Part shown: in pieces, positions 33,663 to 42,863 of the stretch
Position numbering within the stretch: the first letter of the stretch is position 1
Layout: every line of letters starts with the position of its first letter
Assembly (NCBI GenBank): GCA_964549275.1
Contig: CAZJUP010000009.1
Span: 1-64,000, forward strand
Direction of reading: 5' to 3'
Source of the DNA: CAZJUP01 sp964549275
GTDB lineage: Bacteria; Fidelibacterota; Marinisomatia; Marinisomatales; TCS55
DNA length: 64,000 bases
Made by a program: the position numbers and the translations under genes
The notes under the pieces: model-generated
What the model was told of the DNA's origin: nothing
The model's database searches: none
The model's input: only the letters and a program-made list of their open reading frames with translations

Positions 33663-34874
33663 ATGGTAACTACAGCAACCCAAACTCCTGCCGTCCACAC
33701 TGAATCTAAAGTTCCTTTAAAGGAATTTGTTAGAAAAGGCGAACCACCCACAGAAGATTATCGGGAAAAGTTATTTGAACTGGAAGCAAAAGGCGAATTA
33801 GAAGTCCAACGTGTCCCAGAACCGATTATGGAAGTGGATACAAAGTATGGGCGGAAAAAGAAAATTCCGGTGGAACATACATGGCATCATAAATCCTGTG
33901 GCCAATGTGGACACATTCCTGGATATTCCACATCCATTTTTTGGCTGCATCGTCAATTTGGATTGGATTATTTTGACCCCAAAGATCAATCTTCCTGCAC
34001 AGCTTGGAATTATTATGCATCATCTACATCTAATTCTGCGGCTCAAGCGGCTATCGCAGTAAGAAATTTTGCACAAGCTAAATTAGATGGATATTTTCCA
34101 CTCATTCATTGTGGCACCAGTTTTGGCCATTATAAAGAAACTCGAGAAGAAATTATTCATCATCCGGAATTGCGAGATCAAGTGCGTCGTATTATGGATC
34201 GATTGAAAATGCCATTCGTGTTCCCGGAAGAAATTGTTCATTATTCAGAATGGGTTCATGCCATGCGCCATCGCATCGCAGAGCGACAAGTATTGGACTT
34301 CAGCAATTTGACGATTACAGTTCATCCTGCGTGTCATTACCATAAATTGGTGGTGGAAGATGCGATTTATGATAGAGAATTATACGATGGGCAACGAACA
34401 GCCATTGTAACAGGATTGGTGGAAGCTTTGGGCGCGAATGCTGCTGATTATTCCACTTGGCATGATTGCTGTGGATTTGGATTTCGCCATATTTTGGTGA
34501 GTCGTGATTTTTCGCGATCCTTTTCTACTATAAGAAAAATTGAACGGATGAAAGAAGAAGCAGATCCAGATATAACACTAACCCACGATACGGGATGTGT
34601 TACTACGTTGGATAAAAGTCAATTTGCAGCGCAGGCCCATGGGCGAAATGTGGGAATCCCTGTTATGTCTGATGCGCAATTTGCGGCGTTAGCCATGGGA
34701 GCTCATCCGTATAATGTGTGTCAGTTACACTGGCACGGTGTTGATAATAAGCCAGTGCTTGAAAAGATGGGAATAGACCATAAGAAAGCATGGGGAGAAT
34801 TTGAAGCCATTGCCGAACGAATCGAAAGTGGCGAACTTGATTTTATGACCTGGGAGGACGCAGATGTCAAATAA
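33663..34874 (+). CDS. shdrB1: sHdrB1 catalytic subunit
   Basis: This 403-residue HdrB-like protein has Cys clusters at 79/82, 112, 150, 224 (HPACHYHK), 269-270 (HDCCGFGF) and 312 (HDTGCVTTLDK), which correspond to the CCG-type noncubane-cluster positions of HdrB, although the classic CxxC of the CCG repeat is altered to GCVTT. The first 70 residues are a long hydrophilic extension without Cys. HdrB carries the site where sulfur on lipoate would be processed. The gene overlaps hdrA by 11 bases. Confidence 0.87.
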   Translation: MVTTATQTPAVHTESKVPLKEFVRKGEPPTEDYREKLFELEAKGELEVQRVPEPIMEVDTKYGRKKKIPVEHTWHHKSCGQCGHIPGYSTSIFWLHRQFGLDYFDPKDQSSCTAWNYYASSTSNSAAQAAIAVRNFAQAKLDGYFPLIHCGTSFGHYKETREEIIHHPELRDQVRRIMDRLKMPFVFPEEIVHYSEWVHAMRHRIAERQVLDFSNLTITVHPACHYHKLVVEDAIYDRELYDGQRTAIVTGLVEALGANAADYSTWHDCCGFGFRHILVSRDFSRSFSTIRKIERMKEEADPDITLTHDTGCVTTLDKSQFAAQAHGRNVGIPVMSDAQFAALAMGAHPYNVCQLHWHGVDNKPVLEKMGIDHKKAWGEFEAIAERIESGELDFMTWEDADVK

Positions 34875-35925
34875 ACCTATTTTAGTTATTGGAGGTGGAC
34901 CCGCTGGATTGGAAGCCACTCGTGGAATTGCAGACCTTGGATATCATGCCATTTTGGTGGATAAATCGGATGTATTGGGTGGTAATCCTATTTCTGCTCA
35001 TTATGCAGCTTTAACGCCAGATATGAGAAGTGCCGAAGATGCTATAGGCGAAATGATAAACGACATTACGGATAATCCTTTGGTGGATATTCGAATGAAT
35101 ACAACCGTGGTTGGATCGGAAGGTGATGCTCCGAACCTGAAAGTAACTTTGAAAAATGGTTCCGGTGAAGAAGAAGTGGATGTGGGGTCTGTGATTGTTT
35201 CAACAGGATTTCAACATTTTGACCCGGGCAAAGAAACACAAATGTACGGTTATTATGAGCACGATGATGTCATTACATTGGTGGACGCGGAAAAAATGTT
35301 GAAAGATGAAAATTTTGTGGTTCCGTCCACTGGGAAAAAACCGGAGCAAATCTGTTTTATCCAATGTGTGGGAAGTCGTGATCGCCAAATTGGAAATCAA
35401 TGGTGTTCAAAAGTGTGTTGCGGGATTGCGTCCAAACAAGCGATTGAAGTACGAGACATTTTACCTGAAACACGTGTATTCATTTTTTATATCGATATGC
35501 GTATGTATGGTTTTTGGGAAGATGAAATCTATTGGAAGGCTCAAGAAGAAAAGAATGTGAATTACATTCGTGGTATCGTGACAGAAATCACCAAACGCGG
35601 AGACAAACTGTTGGTCAAAGGTGAAGATACTACCATGGGTCGCCCAATGGAAATCCCAATGGATATGGTGGTATTATCCGTGGGAATGGAGCCCAGCGAA
35701 GGGACCACCCAAATGGCGGACACATTTAAGCTTCCCCTTGAATCACATGGGTTTATTGAAACAACGGGTGGTGCATTAAATACGGTTCAAACCAAAGTCC
35801 CTGGTGTGTTTGTAGCTGGTGCTGCTGCGGGTCCTGCTGATTTGGAAGATTCCATTTCTATGGGCGGTGCTGCGGTGATGAAAGCATGTTCTTTTTTAAG
35901 GAAATCTGAACTACAACCTGCCTAA
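34864..35925 (+). CDS. shdrA: sHdrA flavoprotein
   Basis: This 353-residue HdrA-like protein begins with the FAD-binding motif ILVIGGGPAGLEATRG and LVDKSDVLGGN, and has the Cys motif CVGSRDRQIGNQWCSKVCCGIA near residues 166-185, which binds an iron-sulfur cluster in HdrA. It is about 350 residues, the size of the shortened sHdrA and lacking the extra ferredoxin domains of methanogen HdrA. It overlaps hdrB1, and the Hyp gene starts at the next base. It probably passes electrons from lipoate-sulfur oxidation to other subunits. Confidence 0.9.
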   Translation: MSNKPILVIGGGPAGLEATRGIADLGYHAILVDKSDVLGGNPISAHYAALTPDMRSAEDAIGEMINDITDNPLVDIRMNTTVVGSEGDAPNLKVTLKNGSGEEEVDVGSVIVSTGFQHFDPGKETQMYGYYEHDDVITLVDAEKMLKDENFVVPSTGKKPEQICFIQCVGSRDRQIGNQWCSKVCCGIASKQAIEVRDILPETRVFIFYIDMRMYGFWEDEIYWKAQEEKNVNYIRGIVTEITKRGDKLLVKGEDTTMGRPMEIPMDMVVLSVGMEPSEGTTQMADTFKLPLESHGFIETTGGALNTVQTKVPGVFVAGAAAGPADLEDSISMGGAAVMKACSFLRKSELQPA

Positions 35926-36681
35926 ATGCTTTACGACGAAATCAATGTGCAAGAAGTGGTGGATTCAGAAGCTGCCATGGAATTCATGAAGGAAGCCACC
36001 AAATTGGCCACATCAACCGAATTAGAAGATATTGGCTTAAAGTTGGAAAAAAAGGCCAATTTATTTTCTGATTTATTATCGGAAGATCATATTTCTGATT
36101 TAACAGAAGATGAATTCCGCCAACTGGTTGGTTCTATCTTTTCCATAAAACGGAAGGCGAATCGGATTCTAAAAGCCAACGGATTTGAATCGCTTCAACA
36201 ATTCATAATCGATTTGTTATATAGTAAAGATTCTATTGATTTACGCTTTAATAGATTCATTGATTCCGTGGACAAATTAGATGGTCCGATGCGCGTCAAT
36301 TTTGCCAGTGAGCTTCTGCATTTTTCAAATCCAAAGAAATATTGGTTATGGACCAATTGGATATGGGATTCGAATACAAGAACCGGATCATTACCTTTAA
36401 TTATTCAAGAAGGGGTCGACCTTTCCGGACAATCAGATGGTGAAATATATGGAAAAGTGGGACAATCATTAGCCTTGGTAAATGCTGTAGGACACAGTAT
36501 TGGATTTTCAGATTCCGGGAAAGGTTTATTTGGGACGGATGTTTTTCTCGCCTGTGTATATGCCGTTTATATGTATACCGTTTTCCGTGTCAAACTTTCT
36601 CAAGAATTCAATAGAATTTTACCCGAATTATCAGAATTAGCCCAAAGAGTCTTGGGTGTTTATAAAATGGAGTTGAATTAA
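35926..36681 (+). CDS. sHdr-associated Hyp protein
   Basis: This 251-residue, mainly helical protein resembles the conserved hypothetical protein found between hdrA and later hdr genes in sHdr clusters. FASELLHFSNPKKYWLWTNWIWD near residue 130 and NAVGHSIGFSDSGKGLFGTD near residue 188 are its most conserved-looking parts. It has a single Cys only (FLACVYAV), so it is not an iron-sulfur protein. The start follows the hdrA stop with no gap and the stop is two bases before the HdrC-HdrB fusion gene, so translation is coupled. It may be a structural subunit. Confidence 0.8.
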   Translation: MLYDEINVQEVVDSEAAMEFMKEATKLATSTELEDIGLKLEKKANLFSDLLSEDHISDLTEDEFRQLVGSIFSIKRKANRILKANGFESLQQFIIDLLYSKDSIDLRFNRFIDSVDKLDGPMRVNFASELLHFSNPKKYWLWTNWIWDSNTRTGSLPLIIQEGVDLSGQSDGEIYGKVGQSLALVNAVGHSIGFSDSGKGLFGTDVFLACVYAVYMYTVFRVKLSQEFNRILPELSELAQRVLGVYKMELN

Positions 36682-36683
36682 TT

Positions 36684-37982
36684 ATGTCAGAACATAAATA
36701 TCAAAAGTGGATACAAAAAGACAATGTCGTTATCGATGGGATTGATATTTCCGGCGAATGGAATAAAATGTACGAACCCCGGGAAATCATGGAATATGAT
36801 ATTACGGGATTAGAAAAAGTCCGGGAATTGCCAGGTGGCGAATCCATGAATTGGTGTTATCAATGCGCTCAATGTATTGGCGTCTGCCCTGTAGATAATG
36901 TAGGCAGTTATGGTCCACGGAAGATTTTTCGGAAATTGCAAACAGGCATGGATTTATTTACGCATGACGATTTATGGATGTGCACCACCTGCTCCAATTG
37001 TTTACGTGTTTGCCCGAAAGAAGTGGATATGATGAAAATCATGCCTGCTGCACGAGAACAAGCTGTATTGAATGGAAATGTTCCTGCTGAACTTCAAGAT
37101 ATGCTTCAAAATGTAGCAGAATATGGAAATCCCATGGGCGATTCGGCTCGGAAGCGTGTAAAATGGCTGAAGAAATTTGATGAACCGGTTCGCGATTTAT
37201 CCAAAGAAGATGATCCCCAACCTGTGGATGTGTTATGGTATGTAAGTGATTATTTTTCATTTCATGGTCGTGGGAATGATGCAGCAAAATCCATGGTTCG
37301 TGTTTTTAATCGATTGAATATTGATTTCGGAATTTTGGGGAAAGAAGAAAAATGTGATGGTGATTCTCAACGTCTCGTGGGTGAAACGGGACTATTCGAA
37401 GAATTAGCCGAACATAATGGCGCCCAATTTGATAACTATGACCATAATAAATTAGTGGTGAGCGATCCCCATGCTTTCAATGCCTTTAAGAAATTCTATC
37501 CAGCTATCACAGGGAAAGAATATAACCTTCAGCATTACACTCAATTCTTGGCAGAAAAGATCGATGATATTTCAAAACTCATGAAACGACCATTTCCCAA
37601 GAAAGTAACTTTTCATGATCCCTGTTATTTGGGCCGTCATAATGGAGAATACAACGCACCACGGACATTGTTAAAGGCTGTTCCGGGAATTGAATTTGGA
37701 GAAATGTATCGTTGCAAAGAGCAAGGATATTGCTGCGGTGGTGGCGGGGGTGGAATGTGGTTGGATGGTTTGGTCGCTGACCATACCACTGAACGCTTAT
37801 CGGAAAACCGAGTGAAAGAAGCCATCGAAGTGGGTGCAGAAGTGCTAGCTGTTTGTTGCCCTTATGAAGTATCTCGTTTCGAAGATGCCATTAAATCAAC
37901 GAATAATGATGGCAAATTGATTGTCATGGATATAATTGAAATCATGGATTATTGCATGGGAGATGATGACGCTGAAGCCTAA
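36684..37982 (+). CDS. HdrC2-HdrB2/B3-type fusion of the sHdr complex
   Basis: This 432-residue protein has two [4Fe-4S] motifs (CYQCAQCIGVCP at residues 58-68 and CTTCSNCLRVCPKEVD near 101-111), then HdrB-type CCG domains. In the first CCG domain only one Cys remains (EEKCDGDSQR), while the second is complete (FHDPCYLGRHNG, then YCCGGGGGG, then VCCPYEVSRF). This is an HdrC-HdrB fusion (HdrD-like), replacing the separate C2 and B2 subunits of type I clusters. It fits what has been described as type II sHdr, with etfBA and an EMO gene downstream. The noncubane cluster in the second CCG domain is a candidate second redox centre. Confidence 0.85.
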   Translation: MSEHKYQKWIQKDNVVIDGIDISGEWNKMYEPREIMEYDITGLEKVRELPGGESMNWCYQCAQCIGVCPVDNVGSYGPRKIFRKLQTGMDLFTHDDLWMCTTCSNCLRVCPKEVDMMKIMPAAREQAVLNGNVPAELQDMLQNVAEYGNPMGDSARKRVKWLKKFDEPVRDLSKEDDPQPVDVLWYVSDYFSFHGRGNDAAKSMVRVFNRLNIDFGILGKEEKCDGDSQRLVGETGLFEELAEHNGAQFDNYDHNKLVVSDPHAFNAFKKFYPAITGKEYNLQHYTQFLAEKIDDISKLMKRPFPKKVTFHDPCYLGRHNGEYNAPRTLLKAVPGIEFGEMYRCKEQGYCCGGGGGGMWLDGLVADHTTERLSENRVKEAIEVGAEVLAVCCPYEVSRFEDAIKSTNNDGKLIVMDIIEIMDYCMGDDDAEA

Positions 37983-38042
37983 TATTATTGCCACAGAGAT
38001 CGCAGAGAAAGAATGGAATAATGGATAAAGGGGAAGTGGCTT

Positions 38043-38092
38043 CTTTGCGAAAGTTCTTGTGGTGAGCTTGCCGAACCATACTTCCGAAAAGA
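38043..38092. repeat. 29-nt hairpin variant with longer loop
   Basis: CTTTGCGAAAGTT and ACTTCCGAAAAG bracket a 25-base loop containing GTGGTGAGCTTGCC. It is a degenerate, extended member of the family with the exact copies at 42238 and 42864. TGGAATAATGG units precede it at 38011, and a CCACAGAG fragment lies at 37989. These repeats fill 37983-38146. Confidence 0.55.
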
Positions 38093-38146
38093 TGGGTATT
38101 CCATTAGAAATAAATATGATTGATAAAAAACTACATAAATTAACAG

Positions 38147-38386
38147 ATGAATAATTATCATGTAGATATGCATATTGAAACAGGTGATTGCGGTATGGGT
38201 ATGCCAGTGATACGTTCATGGCAAGCCATGAAAAAATTATCGATTGGACATATTTTACAATTAACCAGTTCTCATCCATGAGCAGTTCCAGATATGGAAG
38301 CCTGGTGCAGGTCGACTGGACAAAAATTATTAAACATACTTGAAGATGGACAAACGCGACATTTTTTTGTCCAAAAAATAAAATAG
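38147..38386 (+). pseudogene. TusA-like gene broken by an in-frame TGA
   Basis: Reading from ATG 38147 gives a TusA-family protein (HIETGDCGMGMPVIRSWQAM and, after the break, DMEAWCRSTGQKLL with HFFVQKIK) interrupted by TGA at 38279-38281. At that point the family has Gly after Asp/His-Pro (DPG), so GGA to TGA by one base explains the stop. The expected CPxP motif is also altered to GDCGMG, similar to a TusA subgroup with GDxGCG. Reading resumes in the same frame to TAG at 38384. It is only 13 bases before etfB. A dead copy is likelier than recoding because other genes here use TGA as stop. Confidence 0.7.
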
Positions 38387-38399
38387 AAAAGGAAATAAA

Positions 38400-39146
38400 A
38401 TGAAAATAGTAGTTCCCTTAAATCAGGTTCCCGATTTGGTGGAAGACCTGGAAGTAGATGCTTCCGGGAAAGCATTAGATAAGAATGATATTAAATTTAA
38501 ATTAAACGAATTTGACGACCATGCTTTGGAAGAAGCAATTCTATTAAAAGAAAGTGGTGCTGCTGATGAAGTGGTTGCGATGGCTATAGATAGTGATGGC
38601 GCAGATAAAATGCTTTTTACGGCTATTGCCAAAGGTGCGGATAAGGGTGTCAAACTCACAGGTGGAAGTCCTGCTGACAGCCATCAACTTGGGAAAGCAT
38701 TCGCCAATACCCTGGAATCAGAAGGATTTGATATGGTATTTACCGGTGTTCAATCAGTAGATGACAGAGATGGGCAGTTAGGCCCAATTATGGCAAGCTA
38801 TTTAGGCGCACCCTGTGTAAGTGTTGTATCCGGTGTAAGTGTTTCAGGTGGGACGGCAGTGGTCCATAAAGAATATTCCGGTGGAATGATGGGTGAATTT
38901 GAAGTGGATATGCCAGCCGTATTGGGCATCCAAGCTGCGAAGCAAGCACCACGATATGCACCTGTAAGCAAAATTAGACAAGTTCAAGAAACAGCAACCA
39001 TTGTGGGCGTATTTATGGGCGATGTTGGTTCAGGAAGTGGAAGTAATGTATCAAGTATGGCGCAACCTGCGAAAGGGTCTGGTGCGAAAATGCTGGACGA
39101 TGTGGAAGAATTAATTGAAGTATTAAAAGACAAGGGAGCAATCTAA
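38400..39146 (+). CDS. etfB: Electron-transfer flavoprotein beta subunit
   Basis: This 248-residue EtfB has KIVVPLNQVPDLVEDLEV at the N-terminus, EFDDHALEEAILLKE, and the AMP/nucleotide-binding segment VFTGVQSVDDRDGQLGPIMASYLG; SKIRQVQE is also family-like. The C-terminus carries a Gly/Ser-rich linker (GSGSGSNVSS). The stop overlaps the etfA start by one base. In sHdr loci described as type II, EtfAB is thought to take electrons from the sHdr complex; that role is inferred here from position. Confidence 0.92.
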   Translation: MKIVVPLNQVPDLVEDLEVDASGKALDKNDIKFKLNEFDDHALEEAILLKESGAADEVVAMAIDSDGADKMLFTAIAKGADKGVKLTGGSPADSHQLGKAFANTLESEGFDMVFTGVQSVDDRDGQLGPIMASYLGAPCVSVVSGVSVSGGTAVVHKEYSGGMMGEFEVDMPAVLGIQAAKQAPRYAPVSKIRQVQETATIVGVFMGDVGSGSGSNVSSMAQPAKGSGAKMLDDVEELIEVLKDKGAI

Positions 39147-40093
39147 TGGGTGACATTCTTGTAATTACAGAACATTTAAAAGGTGAATTTCAGGACATTA
39201 CGTTTGAAATGCTGGGCAAAGCCAAAGATTTAGCCGGCGCGTCCGGTGGCCAGTGTATTGCAGTCACTTTTGGAAGTATGAATGGTAAAGCAGGTGAATT
39301 AGGCGCGGCTGATTCTGTTGTTTCTGTGGGCGGAAGCGATGATTTCAATCCGGAATCTTATGCAGCAGCTGTGAAGTCTGTGGTCAGTGCAAAATCACCA
39401 TCTTTGGTGATGGTGGGTTCCACATCCATGGGAATGGATATTGCCAATTCGGTAGCCACCATGTTGAATTTACCAACGATTTCTTATTGCGCAGATATGA
39501 GTGCAGGCGGTGGCGGGTTTTCAGTCACCAGTTCCATGTATGGTGGAAAAATGAATGTTGTCACTGATGTGAGTGGATCTGCCGTAGCGATGGTGTTGGC
39601 AGGTGCATTTAATGCCGATTCCGGCAAAAGTGCAGGGTCACCATCTGTGGAAGATTTTGCAGCAGAATCAGGTGCAGGTAAAGTTCGATTTAAACAACTC
39701 ATAGAACCGGAAGCTGCCGATGTGGATATTACTCAAAGCGATATTATTGTAGCGGTAGGCCGTGGAATTGGATGTAAAGATGACATCGAACTGGCGGAAG
39801 AATTGGCAGACATTTTGGATGCAGATTTGGCTTGTTCTCGTCCGTTAGTGGATGCGGGATGGATGTCAAAAGCCCATCAAGTGGGGAAATCTGGAATGAA
39901 AGTGAAGCCAAAAGTCTATATTGCATTGGGTATTTCCGGAGCACCAGAACATATTGAAGGGATGAAAAGTTCGTCTACAATCATTGCCATTAATTCTGAT
40001 AAAAATGCGCCTATTTTTGATGTTGCCCATTACGGGATGGCTGAAGATTTATTCGATGTGGTAGAAGAATTGGTCGAAGAGTTGGAAGATTAA
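39146..40093 (+). CDS. etfA: Electron-transfer flavoprotein alpha subunit
   Basis: This 315-residue EtfA carries FAD and pairs with EtfB. The C-terminal FAD domain shows IIVAVGRGIGCKDDIELAEELADIL, ACSRPLVDAGWM, HQVGKSGMKVKPKVYIALGISG and INSDKNAPIFDVAHYGM, all characteristic. It follows etfB with a one-base overlap and precedes the membrane oxidoreductase by three bases, so three genes form one unit. Its job is to carry electrons from the sHdr complex to that enzyme, unless it also serves the acyl-CoA dehydrogenases elsewhere in the window. Confidence 0.93.
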   Translation: MGDILVITEHLKGEFQDITFEMLGKAKDLAGASGGQCIAVTFGSMNGKAGELGAADSVVSVGGSDDFNPESYAAAVKSVVSAKSPSLVMVGSTSMGMDIANSVATMLNLPTISYCADMSAGGGGFSVTSSMYGGKMNVVTDVSGSAVAMVLAGAFNADSGKSAGSPSVEDFAAESGAGKVRFKQLIEPEAADVDITQSDIIVAVGRGIGCKDDIELAEELADILDADLACSRPLVDAGWMSKAHQVGKSGMKVKPKVYIALGISGAPEHIEGMKSSSTIIAINSDKNAPIFDVAHYGMAEDLFDVVEELVEELED

Positions 40094-40096
40094 TCC

Positions 40097-42223
40097 ATGT
40101 TAAGTCCTAACGAACAAATTGCATTTATTCTATTAGTTGTTGTCTGTGGTGCATTGGCATTTCAGGGATTTAACCGAATATTCAAAACGGTTAAATCGGG
40201 CGCAAAGGCGGATAGAAGTGACAATCTGGTGGGAAGATTTATCACTACTTTGATTGACGTATTTCTGCAAAAACCCATTGCCAAAGCGCGACCCATTGTA
40301 TCCCTGTTCCATTCATTCATTTTCTTTGGATTTAGTTTTTACCTATTGGTGAATGTGAATGATATTTTGGAAGCATATGTGCCGGGTTGGACAACGATTG
40401 GAAGTGAGAACATAATTGCAAATTTATTTAATATATTTGCAGATATTTTCAGCGTATTTGTTTTGGTCGGGATGGTGTTCTTTCTGTATCGACGTTTTGT
40501 TCAAAAACCCAAGGTTATGGAATTTAACAGTAATGTGAAATTGCATCCCGGTGTTAGTGCCGGTGGGTTGAAAAAAGATTCACTCATTGTGGGTATTTTT
40601 ATTCTCATTCATGTGGGGTCGCGCTGGCTTGGGACGGCTATGCATTTAGCCGAAAATGGGCACACAGATTCTTGGCTTCCTACGGCAAGTATCATGTCCG
40701 GACTTTTTTCCAACTGGTCTCATGCATCGTTGGAAACGGGGATTCATGTGACGTGGTGGTTGGCGATGGGACTTATTGTTATGTTCCTGCCATATTTTCC
40801 ACGTTCAAAGCATATTCATCTCATGATTGCACCGGTGAACTTGGCATTGGGTCGTAGAACGGCTCGTGGTGCCATGGATGGTGTAACAAATACCGTATCA
40901 CCCGGTTCAAAAACATTATCCGATTTACCCTGGTCGCAAGTGTTAGATCCTTGGGCGTGTATCATGTGCACTCGCTGCCATGAAGTATGTCCTGCCTATG
41001 CAAGTGGAACGCCATTAAGTCCATCCGCGCTGGAAATCAATAAACGCTATTTCATCAATGAACAAGGGAATGCACTCTTCAACGGTGCCGGCGAAACAGC
41101 TCTATTGGATTATGCAATTTCTGAAGATGCGGTTTGGTCTTGCACCACGTGTTATGCTTGTGTTGAAGTATGTCCCGTTGGAAATGAACCCATGATGGAC
41201 ATTTTGGAAATGCGTCGAAATCAGGTATTTGATGCAAAAATGCCGGACGAATTAGCCGACGTATTACGAAGTTTGGATGAGCAAGGAAATTCATTTAATG
41301 AATCGGTACGTCGTCGCCAAAAATGGTCCAAAAAATTAGATTTTAAATTGAAAGATGCCACAAAAGAACCGGTGAAATATTTATGGTATGTAGGTGACTT
41401 TGCCAGTTTCAATCAAAATTGTCAGGATACGACACGAAAAGTAGCAGAAGTCTTAACAGCTACGGGTGTGGACTTTGGCATCATGGGGAAAAAGGAAAAA
41501 TCTGCCGGTAACGATGTGCGTCGCGCAGGAGAAGAAGGACTCTTTGAAGTCTTGGCAGAGCAAAATATCGAAATGCTTGAAAAATGTGACTTTGAAGAAA
41601 TTTTCACCACGGACCCCCACACATTTAATACGCTGAAAAATGAATATCCGGATAAAGGCGGAAATTATTCCGTGAAACATTATTCCACTTTATTGCTGGA
41701 ACTCATTAAAAGTGGCGATATAGAACTCAAGAAAAAATTGGATATTAAAGCCACCTATCATGACCCATGTTATTTGGGGCGTTACAATGGTATTTATGAT
41801 GATCCGCGTGATGTAATGGAACTCTGTGGAATTGATTTGGTGGAAATGCCCCGAAACAAAGAAAATAGTTTTTGTTGTGGTGCTGGCGGTGGACGAGTTT
41901 GGCTTCCAGACCACGATGATATGACGCAACGTCCCAGTGAAAATCGAATTGAAGAAGCTGTCACAGTTGGTGTAAATAATTTTACAGTTGCGTGTCCGAA
42001 AGATATGACCATGTATGCGGATGCCGCAAAAACATCCGGGCATGAAGATACAATGGCGGTGAAGGATATTATTGATTTTGTCCTTGAAGCAATGGATTTA
42101 CCTGAAAAAGTGGAACCCGTTCCAACAGAAAGTGTGGTTGAAGGAGCTGTTATTTCAGAACTTGAAATTACAGAAACACAAGGAGAACCAGATTCGGCAG
42201 ATGGAGAACCCCATGAAGAATAA
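40097..42223 (+). CDS. emo: Membrane ETF:(mena)quinone oxidoreductase, EMO/FadF type
   Basis: This 708-residue protein has a NarI-like membrane domain of about five helices in residues 1-260, with His residues placed as cytochrome b haem ligands (SLFHSFIFFGF, LIHVGSRW, THVTWWL). Two [4Fe-4S] motifs follow (CIMCTRCHEVCP near 293, CTTCYACVEVCP near 352), then two CCG domains. The second CCG is intact (FCCGAGGGRVW, then ACPKD), but the first lacks its Cys (KEKSAGNDVRRAGEEGLFE). It resembles Bacillus FadF and Mycobacterium EMO, which pass electrons from ETF to menaquinone. It follows etfA by three bases, so it likely links sulfur oxidation to the quinone pool. Confidence 0.85.
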   Translation: MLSPNEQIAFILLVVVCGALAFQGFNRIFKTVKSGAKADRSDNLVGRFITTLIDVFLQKPIAKARPIVSLFHSFIFFGFSFYLLVNVNDILEAYVPGWTTIGSENIIANLFNIFADIFSVFVLVGMVFFLYRRFVQKPKVMEFNSNVKLHPGVSAGGLKKDSLIVGIFILIHVGSRWLGTAMHLAENGHTDSWLPTASIMSGLFSNWSHASLETGIHVTWWLAMGLIVMFLPYFPRSKHIHLMIAPVNLALGRRTARGAMDGVTNTVSPGSKTLSDLPWSQVLDPWACIMCTRCHEVCPAYASGTPLSPSALEINKRYFINEQGNALFNGAGETALLDYAISEDAVWSCTTCYACVEVCPVGNEPMMDILEMRRNQVFDAKMPDELADVLRSLDEQGNSFNESVRRRQKWSKKLDFKLKDATKEPVKYLWYVGDFASFNQNCQDTTRKVAEVLTATGVDFGIMGKKEKSAGNDVRRAGEEGLFEVLAEQNIEMLEKCDFEEIFTTDPHTFNTLKNEYPDKGGNYSVKHYSTLLLELIKSGDIELKKKLDIKATYHDPCYLGRYNGIYDDPRDVMELCGIDLVEMPRNKENSFCCGAGGGRVWLPDHDDMTQRPSENRIEEAVTVGVNNFTVACPKDMTMYADAAKTSGHEDTMAVKDIIDFVLEAMDLPEKVEPVPTESVVEGAVISELEITETQGEPDSADGEPHEE

Positions 42224-42237
42224 TTGCTATAGCTATT

Positions 42238-42266
42238 CTTTGCGAAAGTTTCAAACTTCCGCAAAG
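42238..42266 (+). repeat. 29-nt palindromic repeat, left flank of RAYT
   Basis: CTTTGCGAAAGTT and AACTTCCGCAAAG form a hairpin around TCA, with one mismatch in the stem. It lies 11 bases before the transposase start and is the exact reverse complement of the copy at 42864-42892. Confidence 0.85.
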
Positions 42267-42276
42267 CTATAATAAA

Positions 42277-42840
42277 ATGACATATGTTCAAGGACAGTAT
42301 TATCATATTTATAATCGCGGATGCAACAAAGAAAAAATATTTTACAATGATGACAACTACTATTATTTGCTTAAAAAAATGAGAGCTTCTTTCAAAGAAT
42401 ATGGAGCCAATGTGATTGCATATTGTTTAATGCCAAATCATTATCATTTTCTTGTTCAACAATTATCCGAGACGGAACTTTCCAAATGGCTTCGAAAAAT
42501 ATTTGTTGGATACACACAAGCCATTAATAAACAGCAAAATAGAAGTGGGACATTATTCGAAGGTCGCCCAAAACATATAGTCATTGATAAGGAAGAATAT
42601 ATGGACCATTTGATGTGGTATATTCATACAAATCCTGTTTTTGCTGGGCTGGTTAGAAATCCTGAAGAATGGAAATTCTCTAATTTTCTGGAATCTATCG
42701 GCAAACGAGATGGAGTAATGGTGGATAAAAAATTTATCAATGAAAGATATGGGTCATTTTATGAATATGAGACATTTGTCAATGAATATGTATGTAATGA
42801 ATCGTTAGAAAATAAAATGGGGAAATATCTCTTTGATTAA
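42277..42840 (+). mobile_element. REP-associated tyrosine transposase (RAYT)
   Basis: This 187-residue Y1 transposase opens with GQYYHIYNRGCNKEKIF, has the metal-binding HUH motif in LMPNHYHFLV near residue 50, and a catalytic Tyr in FVGYTQAINKQQNRSGTLFEG near residue 94. The conserved HTNPVFAGLVRNPEEW segment is intact. RAYTs move or copy REP palindromes. Here the gene is directly flanked by two 29-nt palindromes in perfect inverted arrangement, and related palindromes are scattered through the window. It interrupts the space between emo and lbpA2 without breaking either gene. Confidence 0.9.
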
Positions 42841-42863
42841 AAAATATTTTTATCAAAACGCAA

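Noticed and set aside
38279..38281. Selenocysteine or UGA-as-glycine recoding in the TusA-like gene
   Set aside because: Other genes in the window end in TGA, no SECIS-like structure is evident, and a single substitution explains it. I kept it as a pseudogene with a check proposed.
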